From NCBI GenBank assembly GCA_023460855.1, contig JAEWOS010000006.1:1-64000 (forward strand): a DNA stretch of 64,000 nt. The letters are read 5' to 3'. Position numbers and translations under genes: made by a program. Under the pieces are notes generated by a model, which saw nothing but the letters and a program-made list of their open reading frames with translations, was not told where the DNA came from and searched no databases. This DNA comes from Bacteroidota bacterium (GTDB taxonomy: Bacteria; Bacteroidota; Bacteroidia; Flavobacteriales; Weeksellaceae). Positions 54,777-62,549 of the stretch are shown piece by piece. Each line of letters opens with the position of its first letter. Position 1 is the stretch's first letter.

Positions 54777-54785
54777 ATTAAATTC

Positions 54786-55472
54786 ATGGCAATCTTTAAG
54801 TTTGCAAAAGAGTTTCTCTTTCTGTTATACCTGCTGATTTTAATCTTCGGATTTTTGCGGCGGAAACAATTGGGAGATTCCATTTTTTACTTTTTATTTG
54901 CCATTCTGCTAAATTTGCTGATTGAGCTTAACGGCTTTGTCAGAGAGTCCTTTGTGATGAAGAATATGTTGCAGTACATGGGGATCATCTATGCAGTTTT
55001 TGTCCTTGGCGGCACCGTTTCGCTCTTTATTACCTACTTTAAGAATCTGGCGCTTTCAGGCCAGTTCAGAAGGATTCAGACTGTTTTACTGATCGCAAAT
55101 TTACTGACGATAACGGCGGGATTAATCCTAAGTGCAGATTTTCGGGAAACGCTGAAAGGCTGGCCGCTCTACACCAGTTTTACAATTCTGATTGTTTCTA
55201 TTGGGCTTTTTTTGTACGAAATGTATAATTCGGACGTAATCCTGAATATTCTTACGTATTATCCTTTTTACGTCGCATTTGGGCTGTTGTTTATATATGT
55301 TGGTATTTTTCCGGTCATGTATTTCAGGTTTCATCTGGATACGGATGTTGACAGAAAAATATTCGACATTTTACTTTTTTCAGTAAATCTTATTGGTTAT
55401 AGTGGTATATTAGTAGGAATCTTTCTGGCAAGGAAGCTGGAAACTCCTAAAGTAGACCATGGAATCCATTGA
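54786..55472 (+). CDS. Seven-helix-like membrane protein next to a histidine kinase
   Basis: 228 residues, about seven hydrophobic helices (FLFLLYLLILIFGF, FYFLFAILLNLLIE, MGIIYAVFVLGGTVSLFITYF, TVLLIANLLTITAGLIL and others), resembling membrane sensor modules of the 7TM type seen fused to kinases elsewhere. It is followed by a kinase gene that overlaps it by 14 bp. A split sensor (membrane part plus cytoplasmic kinase) is the likely reading. The ligand is unknown. Confidence 0.75.
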   Translation: MAIFKFAKEFLFLLYLLILIFGFLRRKQLGDSIFYFLFAILLNLLIELNGFVRESFVMKNMLQYMGIIYAVFVLGGTVSLFITYFKNLALSGQFRRIQTVLLIANLLTITAGLILSADFRETLKGWPLYTSFTILIVSIGLFLYEMYNSDVILNILTYYPFYVAFGLLFIYVGIFPVMYFRFHLDTDVDRKIFDILLFSVNLIGYSGILVGIFLARKLETPKVDHGIH

Positions 55473-56232
55473 TAGCAGACTGTTTGTCGTCATTGTAACA
55501 GTAATTTTGCTGATGCTTGTGATGATGCTTGCACTGGTCTACAGTAAATTTCTGCGAAAAAAAGCAGAATTTATTCTACAGCAGAAAATAGAGCAGGCAA
55601 AATATCAGCAGGAACTTTCGAAATCGCAGATTGAAATAAAAGAACAGACCCTGACTTATGTAGGCCAGGAACTGCACGATGATCTCGGACAGAAACTGTC
55701 AGTTGCGAAACTCATGAACAACATGCTGATCTCTAAAGTTCAGACTGATCTTCAGGAGGATGTTCAGGAAATCAATAAAATTATCGGCGAGTGCATTCAG
55801 GATATCCGGAATCTTTCCCGGACATTTATTTCAGGACAGGTTGAATTTTACGGCCTGATCGAAAGCATCGAACTGGAAGTAACACGTATAAAGAAACTCA
55901 AAATTCCCGCAATTACTTTTGAAAACAGCGGTGAAGAATGCCTGATACCGAAAGAGCATGCGCTCATTTTATTCCGCATTGTGCAGGAGTGCCTGAATAA
56001 TTCACTTAAGCATTCCAAAGCACGGAATCTTTCGATCAGAATTCAGTCTAATCCAAGAACGATTCTTATAAAAGTTGCGGATGACGGAGTCGGGTTTAAC
56101 GACGACCGCGTTGCGGGCAGCGGTTTATATAATATGGAAAACCGTGCAGCGGTGGTCGGTGCAAAGTTTTCCGTAAAATCATCAGTGGGAGAAGGAACTT
56201 CAATAAGTATAGCATACCAAAACAAAAAGTGA
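55459..56232 (+). CDS. NarL-type sensor histidine kinase
   Basis: 257 residues. One N-terminal membrane helix (about 8-29), a coiled coil (32-65), a HisKA_3 dimerisation helix with phosphorylatable His73 (GQELHDDLGQKLSVAK), and a HATPase_c domain (about 165-255, ECLNNSLKHSKA, VADDGVGFND, GSGLYNMENRA, GEGTSISI). Overlaps the upstream membrane gene by 14 bp and is one base ahead of the regulator gene, so the three form a tight unit. Confidence 0.93.
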   Translation: MESIDSRLFVVIVTVILLMLVMMLALVYSKFLRKKAEFILQQKIEQAKYQQELSKSQIEIKEQTLTYVGQELHDDLGQKLSVAKLMNNMLISKVQTDLQEDVQEINKIIGECIQDIRNLSRTFISGQVEFYGLIESIELEVTRIKKLKIPAITFENSGEECLIPKEHALILFRIVQECLNNSLKHSKARNLSIRIQSNPRTILIKVADDGVGFNDDRVAGSGLYNMENRAAVVGAKFSVKSSVGEGTSISIAYQNKK

Positions 56233-56233
56233 T

Positions 56234-56881
56234 ATGGAACTAATTAAAATTGCGATCGTGGACGATCATAAGATGGTTTCCAGTGCTTTGGAAAACCTGT
56301 TGAGCACAAATCCGGATTTTGAAGTGATAATGACCTGCCCCAACGGCGATGAATTTCTTCAGCATCTGAAAAAAGGGGCAGAGCCGCCGGAAATAGTGCT
56401 CATGGATGTTAACATGCCGATTATGAACGGCATTGAAACCACACGCGAACTCACCAAAAATTATCCGCAAGTGCGCGTGCTTGCTTTAACGATGGAAGAC
56501 GGTGAGGATAATATTATCAAAATGCTGAAAGCCGGAGCAAAAGGATATTTACTGAAAGACATGACCTCCGATGTTTTATTTTCTGCCATAAACACAGTTC
56601 ACAAATATGGATATCTGCATGCGGACGGAACGATTGCTGAATCTGCTCTGAAAGTGAGGACCGAGCAAATGGAAGCGCAGTCGATTATCGCCGATTTGAA
56701 AGAAAAGGAAAAACAGTTGATTAAACTTTCCTGCACTGAAATGACTTATAAAGAAATCGCTTCGGTAATGAATCTTAGTCCGAAAACAGTGGATAATTAT
56801 CGCGACCAGCTGTTTGCCAAACTGAATGTAAGAAGCAGAGTAGGCGTGGTGATGTTTGCACTGAAAAATAATCTGGATTAA
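56234..56881 (+). CDS. LuxR/NarL-family response regulator
   Basis: 215 residues. REC domain with acceptor Asp58 (IVLMDVNMPIMNGIE) and conserved KGYLLKDM; C-terminal LuxR HTH (about 150-210, LIKLSCTEMTYKEIASVMNLSPKTVDNYRDQLFAKL). The partner kinase is the gene just before. Terminator follows directly. Confidence 0.95.
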   Translation: MELIKIAIVDDHKMVSSALENLLSTNPDFEVIMTCPNGDEFLQHLKKGAEPPEIVLMDVNMPIMNGIETTRELTKNYPQVRVLALTMEDGEDNIIKMLKAGAKGYLLKDMTSDVLFSAINTVHKYGYLHADGTIAESALKVRTEQMEAQSIIADLKEKEKQLIKLSCTEMTYKEIASVMNLSPKTVDNYRDQLFAKLNVRSRVGVVMFALKNNLD

Positions 56882-56884
56882 AAA

Positions 56885-56908
56885 AGGGGAAAATTCCCCT
56901 ATTTTTTA
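56885..56908 (+). terminator. Rho-independent terminator of the two-component group
   Basis: AGGGGAA / TTCCCCT stem with a very short loop, then ATTTTTTA. Confidence 0.8.
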
Positions 56909-57005
56909 TCTAAACTAATTCTAACTTTGACCAGGCTTCTAAGATAAACACACGAATGATGGAAATCAATTGCCGGTCAGTTTTTTGGTCGGCTTTTGTT
57001 TTTTC

Positions 57006-57686
57006 TTACGTCAGCAGTCGCTCTTTCAGTTTTTTCATGCCTTCGGTAGCGGAACACTGGAAACAGTTTTCCGAGCGCGCGTATTTTTGTTCCAGAGTCG
57101 GATCTATTACAAATATTTCGCAGTCGTCCGGAATGTAGTGAATTAATCCTGCAGCAGGATAAACCTGCATCGAAGTTCCAATTACCAGAAAAATATCTGC
57201 AGTTTCCGCAATCTGCATCGCACGGTCCATTTCGGGAACCATTTCGCCAAACCAAACGATATGCGGACGAAGCTGAATGCCTTCAAAATTGAGATCACCA
57301 ATATTCAGATCTTTTTCCCACGGAATAATTTTGCTGTCAGAATTTACCGGTCTCGCTTTGAGAAGTTCGCCGTGTAAATGCAGTACTTTCGTGGAACCGG
57401 CGCGTTCATGCAGGTCATCCACATTTTGCGTGATAATCTGCACATCGAAATCCTGCTCGAGTTCCGCCAGAATTTTATGCGCATCGTTTGGCTGTACTTC
57501 TTTCAGCTGCTGTCTTCTCAGGTTATAAAAATCCAGTACGAGTTGCGGATTTCTTGCAAATCCTTCGGGACTTGCCACATCTTCCACGCGGTGATTTTCC
57601 CAGAGACCGTTCGAATCGCGAAAAGTTTTGATTCCGCTTTCTGCTGATATTCCGGCACCGGATAAAACGACTAATTTCTTCTTCAT
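57006..57686 (-). CDS. Sirtuin-type NAD-dependent protein deacylase
   Basis: 226 residues. Removes acyl groups from lysines using NAD+. GAGISAESGIKTFRDS and QNVDDLHE (87-94) are conserved and catalytic His105 sits in LHLHGELL. Tyr54 and Arg57 form the YxxR pair that in SIRT5/CobB binds succinyl or malonyl groups, so desuccinylase activity is likely. The usual four zinc cysteines are absent between His105 and WFGEMVPEM, a feature of some Bacteroidetes and other bacterial class III sirtuins. Overlaps the DUF72 gene by 4 bp. Confidence 0.92.
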   Translation of the reverse strand: MKKKLVVLSGAGISAESGIKTFRDSNGLWENHRVEDVASPEGFARNPQLVLDFYNLRRQQLKEVQPNDAHKILAELEQDFDVQIITQNVDDLHERAGSTKVLHLHGELLKARPVNSDSKIIPWEKDLNIGDLNFEGIQLRPHIVWFGEMVPEMDRAMQIAETADIFLVIGTSMQVYPAAGLIHYIPDDCEIFVIDPTLEQKYARSENCFQCSATEGMKKLKERLLT

Positions 57687-58423
57687 TTTAGAATTTTACT
57701 TAAATATAACGCATTTTTTATTCCCGCAGTGCCGAATGTATTGTTGAAATAGATGAATTTCGTTCCTGTAAACCGGTTTATTTCTTTAGCCAGTTCATTC
57801 AGAAAACTTTCGGAGTATTCTGACTTAAATAATTGCGGAACGCCATGCAGCCTGTAATAGAGTAAATTCTGGTTGTTGATGATCACATCATCAGGAATGT
57901 TTTTTGGAATCGAAACCCCGCTGAAAATGATATTTTTTTCCTGCAGTTTCCCGGAAATTTCCTCATTCCACCAGCTATTGTCACGAAACTCTGTTACATT
58001 GAGGTAATCCGGATTTTCAATCTTTAATACTCTGTCCAGATTTTCGTCTGAAAATTTAAATGATGGCGGCATTTGAAACAGAAAACCGGCCAGTTTATCT
58101 TTCAGGATGTTTGAAATATTGCTTCTAAAAACTTCCAGGTCGTCGAGGCAATCCAGTAATCTTTTGGTGTTGGTAAAATATTTGTGAACCTTGATGAAAA
58201 ATTTAAAATCATCCGGCGTCTCATCATACCATTTCTGAACGGTGGAAGACCGCGGTCTGCGGTAAAAAGTTGAGTTGATTTCTACGGTATTCAACTTCCG
58301 TGAGTAAAACTGCAGAAAATCCTTTGAAGCGAGATCTTCCGGATAGAAAAATCCTTTCCATAAACTTTCTGAAAATCCGGAGCAGCCAATGAAAACAGAA
58401 CCTTTCGCTTCAGTAGTTTTCAA
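57683..58423 (-). CDS. DUF72 family protein
   Basis: 246 residues of the TIM-barrel-like DUF72 (YecE) family: FIGCSGFSESLWKGFFYPEDLASKDFLQFY, LNTVEINSTFYRRPRSST, FKFFIKVHKYFTN and YLNVTEFRDNSWW. Function unknown. Overlaps both neighbours by 4 bp (ATGA-type coupling), so is produced along with the sirtuin and the unknown protein. Confidence 0.92.
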   Translation of the reverse strand: MKTTEAKGSVFIGCSGFSESLWKGFFYPEDLASKDFLQFYSRKLNTVEINSTFYRRPRSSTVQKWYDETPDDFKFFIKVHKYFTNTKRLLDCLDDLEVFRSNISNILKDKLAGFLFQMPPSFKFSDENLDRVLKIENPDYLNVTEFRDNSWWNEEISGKLQEKNIIFSGVSIPKNIPDDVIINNQNLLYYRLHGVPQLFKSEYSESFLNELAKEINRFTGTKFIYFNNTFGTAGIKNALYLSKILK

Positions 58424-59025
58424 CTTTCATTTTTCTTAATAAGTCCTTCGGTGAGCGATTTCCACTGAAATTTACTTCCCGCAATAATTCCGCCGACTGC
58501 CACCAGAAAATTCCGGACTTTTTCCATGGCAGAAAGATTTTCGGTGTTCGGTTCTTCGTTTCTTCCGTGCACTTCGGCAAAAACAGAATTGTTTTCGCGT
58601 CTGATCAAAAAATTAGATGTAGCCTTGTCGCAAAAAAAGTGATCGGTTTTGTTGCTGTTTTTTGAAGGATTTGCTGATGGCCGCACTCTGATATAAATGC
58701 AGGAATTGTGAGCATCATGTTCTTCTTCAAATTTCTCAATTGCCACCCAGTCGAAACCATCGCCGGAAGGATTATGCAGTCCCGGAATCTGAATTCTGAA
58801 AAAATCTCCGACCTGCGGTTTTCTCAACAGCAATTCACCATTTTCGTCACGCAGCGAAAAGGAAGCTTTCTCTTCGCCCGCAAACATTTCCCAGGAATTT
58901 ACATCGAGGAAACGCTTTTTCACGGTCTCAAAATGATCGATTGCGGCGTCTTCGGAATCAAAATCCTGCTGCGAAACCGTGTCACTCTTTGCGCCGCTGT
59001 ACTGTTCAGGTATTTTATTTTTCAT
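58420..59025 (-). CDS. Protein of unknown function
   Basis: 201 residues from the ATG at 59023-59025. A longer in-frame reading from a TTG upstream would lie inside the terminator hairpin of the next gene (59026-59052) and is rejected. The middle segment reads VGDFFRIQIPGLHNPSGDGFDWVAIEKFEEE, with a C-terminal AEVHGRNEEPNTENLSA and a hydrophobic patch FLVAVGGIIAGSKF. No family recognised. First gene of a coupled trio with DUF72 and the sirtuin. Confidence 0.75.
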   Translation of the reverse strand: MKNKIPEQYSGAKSDTVSQQDFDSEDAAIDHFETVKKRFLDVNSWEMFAGEEKASFSLRDENGELLLRKPQVGDFFRIQIPGLHNPSGDGFDWVAIEKFEEEHDAHNSCIYIRVRPSANPSKNSNKTDHFFCDKATSNFLIRRENNSVFAEVHGRNEEPNTENLSAMEKVRNFLVAVGGIIAGSKFQWKSLTEGLIKKNES

Positions 59026-59052
59026 AAAAAAACTGCCTGTTTTACCAGGCAG
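59026..59052 (-). terminator. Rho-independent terminator of the PfpI-like gene
   Basis: Minus-strand 7 bp stem CTGCCTG / CAGGCAG with a 6 nt loop, followed by seven Ts. The ATG of the next gene begins immediately after the T run. Confidence 0.9.
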
Positions 59053-59063
59053 CAATATTTTGG

Positions 59064-59600
59064 TTATTTACTGAATTCTTCAATCATTCTTGCGTTGAAA
59101 GCAGGTAAATCGTCCGGTTTCCGGCTCGTAGTCAGGTTTCCGTCTGTAACCACTTCTGAATCTTCCCATTTCGCACCGGCATTTTGCAGGTCTTTAGAAA
59201 TGGCTTTATAAGAAGTCATTTTTTTACCGTTCACCACTTCCGCGTCAATCAGGGTTTGCGGTCCGTGGCAGATTGCTGCAACCGGTTTGTTACTGGTAAA
59301 GAAATCCTTTACAAATTTCACTGCGTCTTTGTCTGCACGCACTGCATCGGGGTTCAGAACACCGCCGGGAAGAACGAGTCCGTCATAATCAGAAACCTTT
59401 GCATCGGAAACGGTTTTGTCAACTTTCACAGAAGTACTCCATTCATGATCTTTCATCGCTTTAATTTCTCCTGCTTTCAGGGAAACAATTTCCACGGTCG
59501 CACCTTCTTTTTTCAGTGCTTCAACCGGCTGGTCCAGTTCGCTCTGTTCATATCCGTCTGCAGCAAGTACTGCAATTTTCTTATTACTTAATGTTGCCAT
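59064..59600 (-). CDS. PfpI/DJ-1 family protein (type 1 glutamine amidotransferase fold)
   Basis: 178 residues. Nucleophile Cys111 followed by His112 in VAAICHGPQTL; YDGLVLPGGVLNPD and DGYEQSELDQPVEALK are typical of the intracellular protease/YhbO-like group. Some relatives deglycate proteins or act as stress chaperones. It lies next to catalase HPII, whose C-terminal domain has the same fold. 97 bp separate it from katE and it has its own terminator. Confidence 0.93.
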   Translation of the reverse strand: MATLSNKKIAVLAADGYEQSELDQPVEALKKEGATVEIVSLKAGEIKAMKDHEWSTSVKVDKTVSDAKVSDYDGLVLPGGVLNPDAVRADKDAVKFVKDFFTSNKPVAAICHGPQTLIDAEVVNGKKMTSYKAISKDLQNAGAKWEDSEVVTDGNLTTSRKPDDLPAFNARMIEEFSK

Positions 59601-59622
59601 AATATTGATTTTTTTAATACAG

Positions 59623-59650
59623 AAAAGGCAGCAAGAATTTTGCCGCCTTT
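59623..59650 (-). terminator. Likely terminator of katE
   Basis: AAAGGC-A-GCAA and TTGC-C-GCCTTT arms with a GAATT loop and TTTTC on the minus strand; the short T tract makes it moderate. Confidence 0.55.
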
Positions 59651-59696
59651 ACAATAAATACTGATTATGCTTAAATTTTAAGAAATTTTAATAGAT

Positions 59697-61829
59697 CTAC
59701 GCCGGAACAACAGGATTGAGTTCTCTTTCCCAGTTTCTGCCTGCAGCAATTGCTTTCACAAAATCTGCCGGAGACTTATCAATTAACAAAGCCGGATCCT
59801 CTTTATCCTGCGGAATTTCTGTCTTTTCCAGCAGGTCTTTTCCGTTTCCGTCCACGGCAATTGCCTTGCAGTGCTTGAAGGTTTCATTCAGCAGATGTTT
59901 TGGAACCCCGTGATTCATCACTTCGTCAGAAACACCATTCGGAACAAACATCGCATCAAAAACTACAGAAGTTGCAGTGAGGAAATTGTCATCCACTTTC
60001 ATTTCGGTACCGTCACCTCCTTTAATCTTACCGCCTTTTGGGGCAATAATTTTACACATGGCGCCTTCTTTTTCCAGTGCATTTTTGTAATTGTTTAAAG
60101 ATGTTTCATCAACGCCGTTGTCACAGATAATTCCGATAACTCTGGTTTTTATATCGCCTTTATTATGCGCTGTCATCGATAGTTTCTCCGATTTTTCCTT
60201 CACGGAATTCGCATCTTTTGGCTGATGGTTTTTCGGATCTTCATCTGCACCGATATTCTGATTGACCGGCAGGTCCACTGTTTCCGGAATCGTAATTCCG
60301 AGTTTGTCTGCTACTTTTTTCGCAACATCTTTATCGATCATATTCAGGTTATGACAAACGCGTTCTTTCACGTGGTCATAATTCACTTTGCTCAGTTCGA
60401 ATGCGAAAGCATCAATCATGTGGCGTTTTTCGTGTTCGCTCAGTGAATTCATAAACAGTTTTGGCTGCGAAAAATGATCGCTGAAACTTTCGCTTCTGTT
60501 GCGGATTTTATGCGCATCAATTCTTTCCGGGAAACTGGTGAAACCGCCGTCCTTCATCATAGCCTGATATGGGCAACCACCGCCTAAACTGTTCGGATGA
60601 TATGCTGTAGTTCCTTTATTAACGGTCATTCTCATATGTGCATCACGCTGATTGTTATGCACCGGCGCAACGGAACGGTTGATTGGAATTTCGTGGAAAT
60701 TCGGGCTTCCAAGTCTGGAAAGTTGTGTATCTGTATAAGAGAATAATCTTCCCTGAAGTAAAGGATCATTACTGAAATCGATTCCCGGAACAATGTGTCC
60801 CGGATGGAACGCAACCTGCTCTGTTTCGGCAAAGAAGTTATCAGGATTTCTGTTCAAAGTCATTTTTCCTACAATTTTCACAGGCACCAGTTCCTCAGGA
60901 ATTAGTTTCGTTGGATCAAGAAGGTCAAAGTCGAATTTAAATTCATCTTCTTCGGGAACAATCTGAAGACCGAGTTCCCATTCCGGATAATTGCCCTGTT
61001 CGATATTCTCCCACAAATCTCGGCGGTGAAAATCGGGATCTTTTCCGGAAATTTTTGTCGCCTCATCCCAGCAAACCGAATGAACGCCCAAAAGTGGCTT
61101 CCAGTGGAATTTTACAAAATGTGATTTTCCCTCTTCATTCACCAGTCGGAACGTATGAATTCCAAAACCTTCCATCATTCTCAAAGATTTTGGAATTCCG
61201 CGGTCGCTCATCACCCAGGAAGTCATGTGCATGGTTTCAGGAACTAGTGAGACGAAATCCCAGAATGTGTCGTGCGCCGACGCTGCCTGCGGCATTTCGT
61301 TGTGTGGTTCAGGTTTTACGGAATGAATAAAGTCCGGAAATTTCATCGCGTCCTGAATTGCAAACACCGGAATGTTGTTGCCGACAAGATCAAAAATTCC
61401 TTCTTCGGTATAAAATTTTACTGCGAATCCGCGAACATCTCTTGCAAGATCGGTGGAACCCTTAGAACCGGCAACCGTTGAAAAACGTACGAAAACAGGC
61501 GTTTTTCTGGAAGTATCGTTCAGGAATCCGGCTTTGGTAACTTCGGCCTGACTTTCATAGAGTTCAAAAATACCGTGCGCGCCGTTTCCGCGTGCGTGAA
61601 CGATTCTTTCCGGAATTCTTTCATGGTCGAAATGCGTAATTTTTTCACGCAGGATGAAATCTTCGAGAAGGGAAGGTCCGCGTTCTCCGGATTTCAGTGA
61701 ATTGTTGTTGTCGTTAATTCTTACGCCCTGATTAGTTGTGAGAAACTGATCTTCTCCTGAACTGGTGTTCTTTTGCAGGTCGTCAATTTTTTTATTGGTG
61801 TTTTTTTCGTCAGACTTTTTATTTTTCAT
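59697..61829 (-). CDS. katE: Catalase HPII, large-subunit type
   Basis: 710 residues. Breaks down hydrogen peroxide. The catalytic core (about 60-500) has the haem catalase motif [20 protein letters not shown] and [14 protein letters not shown] near the proximal tyrosine. The C-terminal 150 residues ([20 protein letters not shown] to FVKAIAAGR) form the flavodoxin/GATase1-like domain that distinguishes large-subunit HPII from 55 kDa catalases. Neighbours (PfpI-like, DUF892, copper ATPase) make a stress group. Confidence 0.95.
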   Translation of the reverse strand: MKNKKSDEKNTNKKIDDLQKNTSSGEDQFLTTNQGVRINDNNNSLKSGERGPSLLEDFILREKITHFDHERIPERIVHARGNGAHGIFELYESQAEVTKAGFLNDTSRKTPVFVRFSTVAGSKGSTDLARDVRGFAVKFYTEEGIFDLVGNNIPVFAIQDAMKFPDFIHSVKPEPHNEMPQAASAHDTFWDFVSLVPETMHMTSWVMSDRGIPKSLRMMEGFGIHTFRLVNEEGKSHFVKFHWKPLLGVHSVCWDEATKISGKDPDFHRRDLWENIEQGNYPEWELGLQIVPEEDEFKFDFDLLDPTKLIPEELVPVKIVGKMTLNRNPDNFFAETEQVAFHPGHIVPGIDFSNDPLLQGRLFSYTDTQLSRLGSPNFHEIPINRSVAPVHNNQRDAHMRMTVNKGTTAYHPNSLGGGCPYQAMMKDGGFTSFPERIDAHKIRNRSESFSDHFSQPKLFMNSLSEHEKRHMIDAFAFELSKVNYDHVKERVCHNLNMIDKDVAKKVADKLGITIPETVDLPVNQNIGADEDPKNHQPKDANSVKEKSEKLSMTAHNKGDIKTRVIGIICDNGVDETSLNNYKNALEKEGAMCKIIAPKGGKIKGGDGTEMKVDDNFLTATSVVFDAMFVPNGVSDEVMNHGVPKHLLNETFKHCKAIAVDGNGKDLLEKTEIPQDKEDPALLIDKSPADFVKAIAAGRNWERELNPVVPA

Positions 61830-61861
61830 AGTAATTTTGGTTATTTCGGAAAATTTTTGAA

Positions 61862-61883
61862 GAAAAAAACGGTCCGTAGACCG
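61862..61883 (-). terminator. Terminator of the DUF892 gene
   Basis: Minus-strand 5 bp stem CGGTC / GACCG with a TACG loop, followed by seven Ts, right after the DUF892 stop. Confidence 0.8.
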
Positions 61884-61889
61884 CTTTGT

Positions 61890-62423
61890 TTATTTTGCCT
61901 TAAGGTTGATTTCCTTCTTGGCCAGTTTTGTGAGATCCTTGTCGCAGGTTTTTTCCTCGTTAAGGGTTTCGAGCATCAGATTCAAAACGTCTGTCTTTTT
62001 CAGAAGTTTCGCATAAGTTGCAATGGTACCGTACGATGCAATTTCGTAATGCTCCACTTTCTGAGCAGCAGCGATAATCGCAGCATCACGAACAGCGCCC
62101 GGTTCTGTTTCCTCCATAATTCCTTCTGCCTCCTTCAGCAGTCCGTCCATAGCATCACATTTTACAGCTTCTGCTTTTTCCTTCATCGCCTTAAAAGCAT
62201 CTTCCAGTCTCGTAACCTGTTTTTTGGTTTCCTGTAAATGTCCGTCTATTGCGGTTTTCAAATTTTTGGAAGTTGCATTCTTCTGCATTTTCGGAAGCGC
62301 TTTTACCAGTTGCTTTTCTGCCCAGTAAAGATCTTTCATTCCATCCAGCATAAAATCTTTCAGTTGATCTGCTGCATCTGCTTTCGGCTTAATTTTGCCT
62401 GCAGTGGTGGTTTTCTTTGCCAT
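61890..62423 (-). CDS. DUF892 (YciF-like) ferritin-like protein
   Basis: 177 residues, a four-helix ferritin-like fold of the YciE/YciF family: LKDFMLDGMKDLYWAEKQLVKALPKM, HLQETKKQVTRLEDAF, AIIAAAQKVEHYEIASYGTIATYAKLL. Acidic and His residues (EKQ, HEI/HYE) in helices could bind a di-metal site. The family rises under stress and stationary phase; the function is unsettled. A TAGCTTTG box at 62448-62455 gives it its own promoter. Confidence 0.92.
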   Translation of the reverse strand: MAKKTTTAGKIKPKADAADQLKDFMLDGMKDLYWAEKQLVKALPKMQKNATSKNLKTAIDGHLQETKKQVTRLEDAFKAMKEKAEAVKCDAMDGLLKEAEGIMEETEPGAVRDAAIIAAAQKVEHYEIASYGTIATYAKLLKKTDVLNLMLETLNEEKTCDKDLTKLAKKEINLKAK

Positions 62424-62447
62424 AGTTGTAAATTGTTAATGTTTATT

Positions 62448-62455
62448 CAAAGCTA
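62448..62455 (-). promoter_or_regulatory. Promoter -7 box for the DUF892 gene
   Basis: Minus-strand TAGCTTTG, 24 bp ahead of the start; TTGG 16 bp further upstream is a possible but short-spaced -33. Confidence 0.45.
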
Positions 62456-62549
62456 CTTTAAAAACTGCTGCCAATAATAGCGATATTTTAATGTTATAAA
62501 AGTTTTAACTGATCGTACAAACAGATAATGCTTTTTTGTTAAAATTTTC

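Noticed and set aside
59026..59055. Upstream TTG start giving a longer N-terminus (MLPGKTGSFF) for the unknown protein before DUF72
   Set aside because: These codons are the stem and T run of a rho-independent terminator; the ATG at 59025 follows it directly.
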